From: a virus
Direction: 5' to 3' (one strand)
IMG/VR virus record: IMGVR_UViG_3300030451_004628
Span: 1-22,021 of that record
Length of the DNA stretch: 22,021 nucleotides
Shown: in pieces, positions 1 to 6,805 of the stretch
How the letters are laid out: the number at the start of each line of letters is the position of its first letter
Position numbering within the stretch: the stretch's first letter is position 1
The notes under the pieces: generated by a model
The model's input: only the letters and a program-made list of their open reading frames with translations
Database searches by the model: none
Told to the model about the DNA's origin: nothing
Position numbers and translations under genes: made by a program

Positions 1-338
1 CCGCACCAGAAGGAGCAGTAGCAGCAAAACTTCCTGATGATAATATTGTAAAAGATGGAATATCAGCACCAAATTCTGAAGCATATTTAATGGATGATGG
101 TTTTGGCAATTTAATTGCAGGTTCTTCTGCACAAGGTAGTGGAACGATAGACTATGATACAGGTGCAATAAATTTAACAGGATGTCCAAGTAGAGCAGAC
201 TTTGTATTCTCTGCGATAGGAACATCAGGTTTAGCTTGTGGAGGAAATACAAATTTAAACACTCTTACAAGTATAAGAGCAAGAAGTACAAGTAACAAAA
301 GAAAAGCGAAAATACAGATAATAGCATTTAATAAATAA
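1..338 (+). CDS. C-terminal part of a virion protein (5' end outside window)
   Basis: The reading frame is open from base 3 and ends at a TAA at 336-338, so only the last ~111 residues are visible. The fragment contains the stretch GTIDYDTGAINLTG, a beta-strand pattern ('G-x-I-D-Y-x-T-G-x-I-x-L') that recurs in phage structural proteins, followed by a basic tail (SNKRKAKIQ). It heads the late gene series immediately before the small basic genes, where a capsid-associated or decoration protein is usual. An internal Met at 90 is not needed as a start because coding continues upstream. The specific function is not recognised. Confidence 0.6.
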   Translation, partial: APEGAVAAKLPDDNIVKDGISAPNSEAYLMDDGFGNLIAGSSAQGSGTIDYDTGAINLTGCPSRADFVFSAIGTSGLACGGNTNLNTLTSIRARSTSNKRKAKIQIIAFNK

Positions 339-349
339 GGAGAATAGAT

Positions 350-421
350 ATGCCAGGACATTATGGAAAGAAAATGAATAAAGGTAAGAAAAAGAAAAAA
401 GGGATGAAAAAGCGTAAGTGA
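350..421 (+). CDS. 23-residue lysine-rich miniprotein
   Basis: The ATG at 350 follows a good ribosome site (AAGGAG, about 7 nt upstream) and the frame runs to a TGA at 419-421. The product is MPGHYGKKMNKGKKKKKG followed by MKKRK, almost entirely lysine, glycine and methionine. Its stop is one base from the next ATG (423), so the two are probably translationally coupled. A nucleic-acid-binding or capsid-internal role is inferred from charge only. The good ribosome site and tight packing argue that it is real despite its size. Confidence 0.6.
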   Translation: MPGHYGKKMNKGKKKKKGMKKRK

Positions 422-422
422 A

Positions 423-602
423 ATGGCTAAAAATCTTAAAGGTATAAGTTTGAAAGGTCTTTCAAAGAGTCAAAAAAGTTTAATGTCTAAACATAAGATT
501 CATCATACAAAAGCTCATTTGAGAAAAATGGCTGTTGAGATGAGAAAAGGAAAGACCTTTAAACAATCACATAACATAGCTATGAGGAAGACTGGCAAGT
601 AA
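423..602 (+). CDS. 59-residue basic protein
   Basis: It begins at the ATG at 423 directly after the stop of the 23-residue gene and ends in a TAA whose last base is the A of the next ATG (TAATG at 600-604). The product, starting MAKNLKGISLKGLSKSQKSL, has many Lys, His and Arg residues and a helix-compatible centre (HHTKAHLRKMAVEMRKGK). No domain is recognised. It belongs to a run of five tiny cationic proteins encoded between a virion protein and the connector-like gene, suggesting a role in the head. Confidence 0.6.
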   Translation: MAKNLKGISLKGLSKSQKSLMSKHKIHHTKAHLRKMAVEMRKGKTFKQSHNIAMRKTGK

Positions 603-859
603 TGGCTAAGTATCAAGGAAGAACTGTACGTCTTAATAAGCCTAGTAGAATTACTAAAGGACAAGCAGGATATGGTCGCAAGAAATTTAAAGTATTTGTG
701 AAGTCAGGCAATAAAGTCAAGAAGGTTATGTTTGGTGATCCTAATATGAGAATAAAAAAGTCTAGTCCTGCTAGAAGAAAATCTTTTAGGGCAAGACATA
801 GATGCGCAACTGCAACGGATAAAACAACACCAAGATATTGGTCTTGTAAGAAATGGTAA
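602..859 (+). CDS. Small basic phage protein with FGDPNM and RARH-C-YWSCKKW motifs
   Basis: This 85-residue protein has the pattern V-K-K-V-x-F-G-D-P-N-M (about 39-49), then PARRKSFRARHRC (56-68) and a terminal YWSCKKW. I recall this combination as a small family widespread in tailed phages and large viruses. Its function is unknown to me, although it commonly sits among head genes. Two Cys and one His (H66, C68, C82) could bind a metal, which is speculative. Start and stop are tightly packed with the neighbours (TAATG upstream, 3 nt to the next gene). Confidence 0.75.
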   Translation: MAKYQGRTVRLNKPSRITKGQAGYGRKKFKVFVKSGNKVKKVMFGDPNMRIKKSSPARRKSFRARHRCATATDKTTPRYWSCKKW

Positions 860-862
860 GTT

Positions 863-1054
863 ATGGCTAGAAAAAAAAGAAGAAAAAGTAGAGTTAATGA
901 AGCAGGTAATTATACTAAACCTGCTATGAGAAAAAGATTATTCTATAGAATTAAGGCAGGTTCTAAAGGTGGTAGAGCAGGTCAATGGAGTGCAAGAAAA
1001 GCACAGATGTTAGCTCGTGCTTATAAAGCAGCAGGTGGAGGTTATAAGAAGTAA
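863..1054 (+). CDS. 63-residue arginine/lysine-rich protein
   Basis: It starts at 863, three bases after the preceding stop, and ends in a TAATG overlap with the next gene (1054). The N-terminus is MARKKRRKSRVNEAG and the C-terminus is AYKAAGGGYKK. There are roughly 22 Arg/Lys residues and almost no acidic ones. The middle (SKGGRAGQWSARKAQMLARAYK) resembles a conserved, probably nucleic-acid-contacting segment seen in other marine phage miniproteins. No named domain; membership of the basic cluster is the main clue. Confidence 0.6.
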   Translation: MARKKRRKSRVNEAGNYTKPAMRKRLFYRIKAGSKGGRAGQWSARKAQMLARAYKAAGGGYKK

Positions 1055-1299
1055 TGGCACTTAGAAAATCACAAAGGTCATTAAAGAAATGGACTTCTCA
1101 AAAATGGGATTATGTAAGTAAGGGCGACAAGAAAAAGCCTAGAAGTAAAAGAGGTAGATACTTACCTGCGTCTGTTAGGAAGTCAATGACAGCTTCACAA
1201 AAGGCTTATGAAAATAGAAAGAAACGAGCAGCTAGTAGAAAAGGTAAACAAAGAGCTAAATACTCTAGGTCTACAAGAAGAAAGATGCGAGGTAAATAA
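1054..1299 (+). CDS. 81-residue highly basic protein
   Basis: It is coupled at both ends through TAATG junctions (1054 and 1299). The product begins MALRKSQRSLKKWTSQKWDY and ends with repeated Arg/Lys clusters (KKRAASRKGKQRAKYSR and TRRKMRGK). The first half contains RSKRGRYLPASVRKSMTASQ, which looks like a folded helical segment, while the tail looks disordered and protamine-like. Charge suggests DNA or RNA binding, possibly packaged with the genome. Function is not recognised. Confidence 0.6.
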   Translation: MALRKSQRSLKKWTSQKWDYVSKGDKKKPRSKRGRYLPASVRKSMTASQKAYENRKKRAASRKGKQRAKYSRSTRRKMRGK

Positions 1300-2249
1300 T
1301 GGCAATAGCATATTGTACAGATAGAGAATTGAAAGACGTATACCCACATATTGATGACTTCGACAATAAGACACCTATATATGGGTTTGAGAATACAGAT
1401 ACGCCAAATCAATATCAGGCTAATAATACTGGTTTAATTACACAATTATTTTTTGATGGTATTAAAGGAACATCTGTTACAGATTCCCCTAATGCTACAT
1501 ATGAGTTTAATTACTCTTCTTCTACTGATTCTGTGCAAGTTTTTCATGCTACAAAGAATCCTAATGATATGCTTATAGAAGCAGGTGAAGATTGGGCGAC
1601 TTTGAAACAAAGATATAGAGAAAACGCATCAAGATATTTAGAAAGTAAATTAGACAAAACTTTACCTAGAGAACAGTTTAAAGATAAAGATGGTAACTAT
1701 GACTATATAATTGTAAGAACAACTGCATTACTTGCTGCTGTTTTTCTTATACGTTCTCATGATCCGACATCTGAAATTGCATCTAATTTAATGGAAGAAG
1801 CACAGGCAGAGATTGACAAGTTAAATGGTGGTGATAATATTTTATCATGGATGAAAACTGCTGACAGTTCTAAAGGAATAGTAAGAGAACAAACACTAAA
1901 TGGAAATTTAAGAATAGTAGATACTAGAGGCAGATACTTTGGTCAATATGATAGAATAGGTGTGAAGATAGTTACCGCAGGAAAGATTGGTGTAGCTCGT
2001 TATTCGGTATGGAGAAGAGATAGTGATAATCTAGGTGCTGAAAGAATGAATAATGGAGAATCAGCAGATATAGTAGAAGAACTAATAAATGGACAATATC
2101 AACCTTGTGCAGGATTAGAAATACGTTTTGGTGGCGATACTGCTGATGAAGCTACTTTAAATGATAAATGGGAAATAGAAGTATCTGGTTATTATGAGGA
2201 AGTAGATAACGCATCTAGTATGAGATCAGTAAGGATGACTAGATTATAA
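1299..2249 (+). CDS. Head-tail connector / neck-like protein
   Basis: This 316-residue protein starts with YCTDRELKDVYPHI, an opening typical of small head-tail adaptor proteins (gp6/DUF1320-like: 'Y-x-T-x-x-x-L'). It has a helical middle (ASRYLESKLDKTLPRE, then ALLAAVFLIRS and a long amphipathic helix ending DKLNGG, about residues 110-185) as in those families. An extra beta-rich N-terminal insertion and a beta-rich C-terminal domain (about 205-310) make it longer than typical adaptors. Ribosome site GAGG lies upstream and TAATG overlaps occur on both sides. Position before the tail terminator and tube supports a head-completion role, but the family call is an inference. Confidence 0.5.
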   Translation: MAIAYCTDRELKDVYPHIDDFDNKTPIYGFENTDTPNQYQANNTGLITQLFFDGIKGTSVTDSPNATYEFNYSSSTDSVQVFHATKNPNDMLIEAGEDWATLKQRYRENASRYLESKLDKTLPREQFKDKDGNYDYIIVRTTALLAAVFLIRSHDPTSEIASNLMEEAQAEIDKLNGGDNILSWMKTADSSKGIVREQTLNGNLRIVDTRGRYFGQYDRIGVKIVTAGKIGVARYSVWRRDSDNLGAERMNNGESADIVEELINGQYQPCAGLEIRFGGDTADEATLNDKWEIEVSGYYEEVDNASSMRSVRMTRL

Positions 2250-2683
2250 TGCCAGTAACATTTACAAATAATTGGAAGAATATAGTAGATAAACTTCAGT
2301 CTATTTTGAGAGCTGAGTTTGGCGGCAGTATGCCTGTATATAGAGGTATGCAAAAAACTACAGGTAACCAATATTTAAGATTAGTTCCTGTAAGTAGTGA
2401 TTTGTTAAATTACAATTCTACAAGTGAAACTAGAGAATTTACTATACAAGTTTTATATTACTTTTTTGAGAAGAATATGAGAGAAACAGCTTTAGATCAT
2501 GTAATGAGAATGACATCAAGAATTGAAGCATTAATACATGATAATATAACTATGACACTTGCAGATAGTTCAACATCATTTAATTGTAGATTTAATACTA
2601 CAACTTTAAACGCAGACGAGGAAGAAGAGGCATATGTTGTTGAATGGGAATGGAAAGGTCAGCATTTAGGAAATGTAACTTAG
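2249..2683 (+). CDS. Probable tail terminator / tail completion protein
   Basis: This 144-residue protein begins with a short helix (NNWKNIVDKLQSILRAEF) followed by alternating beta strands (YLRLVPVSSDLL, REFTIQVLYYFF) and a helix (HVMRMTSRIEALIHD). It ends in strands with an acidic loop (NADEEEEAYVVEWEWKG). This alpha-beta pattern and its size match phage tail-terminator or DUF3168-like completion proteins that cap the tail tube. It sits immediately before the small gene and the tube gene. Family assignment rests on layout and pattern, not on a diagnostic motif. Confidence 0.5.
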   Translation: MPVTFTNNWKNIVDKLQSILRAEFGGSMPVYRGMQKTTGNQYLRLVPVSSDLLNYNSTSETREFTIQVLYYFFEKNMRETALDHVMRMTSRIEALIHDNITMTLADSSTSFNCRFNTTTLNADEEEEAYVVEWEWKGQHLGNVT

Positions 2684-2690
2684 GAGTATT

Positions 2691-2873
2691 ATGAAAGTAA
2701 AATTAAAAGCAAATGAAAAAATATCATCCATGAATAACTATTGTGGTTTAAATATGGATAATTGGACAGCCTTAAATCAGGGCAAAGAGGTGGAATTAGA
2801 TGAGATTCCAAAATTAATAAAAGAACAAGTAGAGATAGTAAAAACTAACTCTAAAGATAAAGGAGAGAAGTAA
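2691..2873 (+). CDS. Small 60-residue protein upstream of tail tube
   Basis: The ATG at 2691 has an AGGAG ribosome site about 5 nt upstream. The stop overlaps the tail tube start as TAATG. The product begins MKVKLKANEKISSMNNYCGL and ends in a charged tail (KTNSKDKGEK). The middle reads like a short 'W-x-x-L-x-x-G-x-x-V-E-L-x-x-I-P' beta-hairpin segment seen in small phage accessory proteins that accompany tail genes. No specific function can be assigned; it is placed between terminator and tube genes. Confidence 0.6.
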   Translation: MKVKLKANEKISSMNNYCGLNMDNWTALNQGKEVELDEIPKLIKEQVEIVKTNSKDKGEK

Positions 2874-3865
2874 TGGCTAACGCAGCATTTTCACCTAGAG
2901 ATTTTAAGGCTTGGATCATAGAAGAAGCGACTCCTGGAACAATTCCTACTATAACATCAGGTTTGTATCAGTTAGATGTAGATTCGGTATCAATGCCATC
3001 TCTTAATGTGAATCAATTATTAGATGTAAGAACAAGTACAGGAAGAGTATTGAGTAGTGAGGATTTCTTCCAAGATAATAAAAATAGAGTAACAGAAGTA
3101 TCTTTATCAGGTATATTTCACAAAGATATAGGTCATACTATGTTACTACAGAATGTATGTGGTGCAAGTATGGGTTCTGTAGCAGATGTATCATTAGCTT
3201 ATAACGCTACTGGTGTTACAGGAAAATATGGAGTAGCTCAGAATGACGCTACTTTTACATTGGTTTTAGCTTCACCTGATACTACAGATGGATTTAATTT
3301 AATAGTTCCTGGAGCTATGTGTACTAATTTTCAAATAAGTGCAGACTCTACTGCTGATGGAGGTGTTTATAAATTTAGTGCTACTATACAATCAGGTAGA
3401 ATACCTACTCTTAATGACACAACTACAGAAGCAGGAACAGCTTATACCGCAAATCCTATTTCTATATCAACATTAACAACAAAAAAGGTTTATAGTGCAG
3501 ATGTGATCTTGTCTAATTTTGGCGTAACCATAGATAGTCCTGCTGTATATGCAGGTACTTCTGCTAATGGATACGAAGCATTTACAAGAGGTGCTGAAAT
3601 TTCAGTTACTGCAACTGCTCAATCAAAGTATGATTCTGCAACAAGAGGCTTTATAAATTCTTTTGACGGACAAGTAGCAGGTGGTCATGATGCAGCCGAC
3701 TCATTTACAATGACACAATCAACTGCAACAGACTGTTCTATTGATATACCTAGTGCAGTTTTAACAAATACTGCATTGAGTGAAGGTGATATTATGATGA
3801 TAGATACAGAGTTAAAAGCTGTTAATATTGGTTCAGGTAATGTAATAACTTTTGACTTAGCATAA
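2873..3865 (+). CDS. Major tail tube protein
   Basis: This 330-residue protein has the composition of a tail tube subunit: Thr/Ser/Ala/Gly-rich with many beta strands. The N-terminal FKAWIIEEATPGTIP ('I-x-E-E-x-T-P-G-T-x-P') is a pattern common to siphovirus tube proteins. It is the gene directly before the chaperone frameshift locus and tape measure, the conserved order tube - G/GT - TMP. The C-terminal section (about 200-330) may add a surface domain, since simple tube proteins are often about 200 residues. Ribosome site AAGGAG precedes the start. Confidence 0.8.
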   Translation: MANAAFSPRDFKAWIIEEATPGTIPTITSGLYQLDVDSVSMPSLNVNQLLDVRTSTGRVLSSEDFFQDNKNRVTEVSLSGIFHKDIGHTMLLQNVCGASMGSVADVSLAYNATGVTGKYGVAQNDATFTLVLASPDTTDGFNLIVPGAMCTNFQISADSTADGGVYKFSATIQSGRIPTLNDTTTEAGTAYTANPISISTLTTKKVYSADVILSNFGVTIDSPAVYAGTSANGYEAFTRGAEISVTATAQSKYDSATRGFINSFDGQVAGGHDAADSFTMTQSTATDCSIDIPSAVLTNTALSEGDIMMIDTELKAVNIGSGNVITFDLA

Positions 3866-3877
3866 TAAAGGAAAATA

Positions 3878-4159
3878 ATGAAAGAAATTAAACTTAAAAA
3901 TGGTAATAAGATAAAGTTAAAACAATTAACTTTAGATGATAGAGATTACTTACTAGATAATACACAATACGTCATAGATAATGGTGAGATCAAAGAAGTG
4001 AAAATGATGCACTCAACTCTCACCAAATATCTAAGAAGAGGTATAGATGGCGATACATCTGATAAAGCATTGATGAATATGTCATTTGAAGATAGAGTTG
4101 AAATATTCAAAGCTATACAAGGGAATATGTTGTTGGGGGAAGAGAATCCCTCAAGCTAA
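3878..4159 (+). CDS. Tail assembly chaperone, short (gpG-like) product
   Basis: This 93-residue protein starts MKEIKLKNGNKIKLKQLTLD with ribosome site AAGGAAAATA. Its N-terminal beta-strand opening and helical, charged remainder fit tail assembly chaperones that bind the tape measure and recruit tube subunits during assembly. It lies between tube and tape measure genes. The frame ends at the TAA at 4157-4159, while the minus-one frame is already open across the last ~58 nt, allowing a G/GT style fusion. Sequence homology to known G proteins is not obvious, so the call relies on context. Confidence 0.7.
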   Translation: MKEIKLKNGNKIKLKQLTLDDRDYLLDNTQYVIDNGEIKEVKMMHSTLTKYLRRGIDGDTSDKALMNMSFEDRVEIFKAIQGNMLLGEENPSS

Positions 4160-4593
4160 CTCTCAACATTCTTAATGAAAGTTGGTGCGAGGGTTGTCAG
4201 TACCATAATTTTCCTTACATAGCTACGCCACCTATAAGTGGTGCAAAGCCACGACAGTTTGAGTGTATGGATGATGTATGGACAGTAGTAGATTTATTAG
4301 TAGAGGAGGTGAAAAAGTTTAATAGTGAGGGTAAGAGCTTTGATGTTGGTAAGTCTGTTAATGCTCAGCTATCCTTTTTTACTTGCAAAAACTTATTTCA
4401 TTCTTCAGAGAATCAAAAAGATATACAAAGATACATCTATTGTCAAGATTTTAATATTCAGCCATATCCAGGTAGCTATGGTGAACAACCTTTTAAATGG
4501 ATAGAAAAAGCATTTATAATTAAGAGTACATTAGCAAAATTGAACAAGGATAAGATAGAAGATGTCAGAACAAAGCATAGTAGTCAAATTTAG
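4102..4593 (+). CDS. Tail assembly chaperone frameshift extension (T-like)
   Basis: This is the reading frame one base back from the 93-residue chaperone. It is open from 4102 (after a TGA at 4099) to the stop at 4591-4593. The first ATG is only at 4267 and lacks a ribosome site, yet the upstream part codes a convincing protein (LNESWCEGCQYHNFPY, a possible C-x-x-C...H metal site). A -1 shift near 4135-4141 would give a fusion of about 238 residues (87 + 151). Its end overlaps the tape measure start by 32 nt, as T overlaps H in lambda-like phages. An alternative is independent initiation at 4267. Confidence 0.65.
   Translation, partial: NIQSYTREYVVGGRESLKLTLNILNESWCEGCQYHNFPYIATPPISGAKPRQFECMDDVWTVVDLLVEEVKKFNSEGKSFDVGKSVNAQLSFFTCKNLFHSSENQKDIQRYIYCQDFNIQPYPGSYGEQPFKWIEKAFIIKSTLAKLNKDKIEDVRTKHSSQI
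4135..4141 (+). promoter_or_regulatory. Candidate -1 ribosomal slip site
   Basis: In the chaperone frame the codons here read TTG GGG GAA, giving a run of five G. A ribosome with GGG in the P site can re-pair perfectly one base back, while the A-site GAA would become GGA, so the heptamer is not ideal. A possible stem, CCCTC (4148-4152) with GAGGG (4189-4193), begins 6 nt downstream, enclosing smaller pairs CAAC/GTTG and CATT/AATG. No better slippery heptamer is visible in the 4102-4159 window. Confidence 0.45.
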
Positions 4594-6805
4594 AGCCACA
4601 GGTGATGCCGCGCTTAAAAAAGCTGTTATTGACTTAGAAAAAGCAACTGCAGCTTTAAAAGGAGAAACATCTAGGCTTAAAGGTGTAAGTGATCAACATA
4701 ACACAACTATGTTGAGGCAACAAAAAAATGCTACAGGACTATCAAGATCATTTGCTACTTTAAGAAATAAAATGTTATTGTTTAGCTTTGCTATGTCTTT
4801 AGGTGGTAGACAGTTAATTAGGTTTACAAGAGATGCCGCAAGAGTTGATACTATGTCAGATGCTTTTTCTAGTTTAGTTGGTGGTACGCAAAATGCAGAA
4901 ATAGCTTTAGACAAACTTAAAGGTGCAACAAATAATACTATGTCTGAGTTTGACTTGTTCCAACAAGCAAATAATGCTATGGTACTAGGTATAACTAAAA
5001 ACTCTGATGAGATGGCAGTTATGTTTGACAAGGCACAAAAACTAGGTGCAGCTTTAGGTAAAGATACAAGACAATCTGTTGAATCTCTAGTTACTGGTAT
5101 TGGTCGTCAATCTAGGCTGATGTTAGATAATATTGGTATTATCGTAAAAACAGACGAAGCATATAAGGACTTTGCAGATGCTAATAATACTACAGTAGCT
5201 GCTTTATCAGATACTCAAAAAAAACAAGCATTTTTAAATGCTACTTTAGATGCCGCAGATACAAAGTTAGCTGCTTTAGGACAAAAGTTTGGCGACACAG
5301 GCGATGAAATTCTAACGAATGAACAACAATTACAAAGAATTGATGCAAGTTTAGCAAACTTTACAGATACTATTGGTAGAGCATTTATACCTGCTATAGA
5401 ACCTGCAGCAGATTTAATAGTAGCATTTACAGAGGCTATTGATCCAGAAGATGTAAGAGTTTTCGTAGCTTCTATAGCTACAGGAACAGGCTCTATATTA
5501 GCTTTTAATGCAGGTACTACGATAGGAACTACTGCTGTTAATTTATATAGAGGTGGATTAGTTAAAGCGACAGTTGCTATGAGAGGCTTTACTATAGCGA
5601 TGTTGAAAAATCCTTTTGGAATAGCAGCAATAGCCATAGCAGGAGCTACAGCGGCAGCATTGAAACATTCAGGTGTTTTAAAAAACATGGATGATACAAT
5701 GAATAAGTTGATAGGCACTTCTAAAGAATTAACTGGAGAGTTTAATAAAGATGTATTTGTTAAAGCTTCAGAAAATGCAGTTAAAATGGGTATGGCTTTA
5801 GAAAAACTTGAACTTTCAAACAAAAAACTATCTGACAATGAAAAGAATAGAATTTTATTAGAAAAAGAACACGAATTATTATTAAATCAACAGTTATTTA
5901 TACAAAAAGCCTTAGGCGAGGATACTCAAGAATATTCAGATATTTTGTTCAAACTTATAGAAAATGAAACAAGGAGAAATGAATTAGCTCAAAAAATAGC
6001 AGAAGATACAGAAAAAGAAGCAGAAGCAACAAAGAAAAAGAACGATGCAAAAAAAGATGCAAATAAAAAACTATTAGAAGAAATAGAACTATTACAAGCA
6101 AGAAAAGATAATTTTGGTGATGAATTAGGTTTTTTACAAGCTGAAATTGATATTATGCAAAAACAAGCAGATGCTCTTGGAGATACTAATGAAGCTAAAA
6201 AATTACAATTAGAAATTGATATAAAACAAAAAGAATTAGATAAAAAAAGAAGTGAGCGTATAATAGAAGAAACTATTCAAACAAAGTTATTAGCAAGTTC
6301 AATAGACTCTATGTCTACTGCATTGGCAAACGCAGCTTTAAATGGTGATCATATGGGTAGACAAATAGAAAAAGCGTTAAAAAGAATTGCAGCACAAATA
6401 TTAGCTAAAGCAGGTGTGTTTGCTTTGCTTACTGCTATTTTTCCTGGTACTGCAGCTGCAGCAGGTTTAAAAGGTATAAATCCTTTTACATTTGCATTAG
6501 GTTTAAATACTGCTCATACAGGTGGCTTAATAAAAGATAGAAAAGTACAAAAGTTTGCTACAGGTGGTGTTGTTGAAGGTGAGGACAACGTACCTATTCT
6601 TGCTCAAAATGGCGAGTTTGTAATGAGTAGAAGTGCAGTAGAGTCTGTAGGTATAGAAACTATGAATAGGATTAATCAAACTGGCTCGGCAGGTGTTACT
6701 GTTAATATATCAGGTAACGTGATGTCGCAGGATTTTGTAGAAGGAGAACTTGCAGAGAGAATAAAAGAAGCAGTACGCAAAGGCTCTAACTTTGGAATGT
6801 CATGA
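4562..6805 (+). CDS. Tail tape measure protein
   Basis: This 747-residue protein sets tail length and is ejected with the DNA. Early residues (about 10-60) form a helical segment. Hydrophobic segments lie near residues 68-86, 300-330, 350-367 and 615-637, and a long charged coiled-coil region spans about 395-570. The end has the signature of tape measures: a Gly-rich stretch (FATGGVVEGEDNVPILAQNG) followed by EFVMSRSAVESVG. By the general relation of about 0.15 nm per residue it would give a tail near 110 nm, an inference. The start at 4562 overlaps the chaperone extension; the stop overlaps the next start as ATGA. Confidence 0.9.
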   Translation: MSEQSIVVKFRATGDAALKKAVIDLEKATAALKGETSRLKGVSDQHNTTMLRQQKNATGLSRSFATLRNKMLLFSFAMSLGGRQLIRFTRDAARVDTMSDAFSSLVGGTQNAEIALDKLKGATNNTMSEFDLFQQANNAMVLGITKNSDEMAVMFDKAQKLGAALGKDTRQSVESLVTGIGRQSRLMLDNIGIIVKTDEAYKDFADANNTTVAALSDTQKKQAFLNATLDAADTKLAALGQKFGDTGDEILTNEQQLQRIDASLANFTDTIGRAFIPAIEPAADLIVAFTEAIDPEDVRVFVASIATGTGSILAFNAGTTIGTTAVNLYRGGLVKATVAMRGFTIAMLKNPFGIAAIAIAGATAAALKHSGVLKNMDDTMNKLIGTSKELTGEFNKDVFVKASENAVKMGMALEKLELSNKKLSDNEKNRILLEKEHELLLNQQLFIQKALGEDTQEYSDILFKLIENETRRNELAQKIAEDTEKEAEATKKKNDAKKDANKKLLEEIELLQARKDNFGDELGFLQAEIDIMQKQADALGDTNEAKKLQLEIDIKQKELDKKRSERIIEETIQTKLLASSIDSMSTALANAALNGDHMGRQIEKALKRIAAQILAKAGVFALLTAIFPGTAAAAGLKGINPFTFALGLNTAHTGGLIKDRKVQKFATGGVVEGEDNVPILAQNGEFVMSRSAVESVGIETMNRINQTGSAGVTVNISGNVMSQDFVEGELAERIKEAVRKGSNFGMS

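Noticed and set aside
5215-5838. Long minus-strand open frame opposite the tape measure
   Set aside because: It is the shadow of the tape measure gene, has no ribosome site and its composition mirrors the sense codons.
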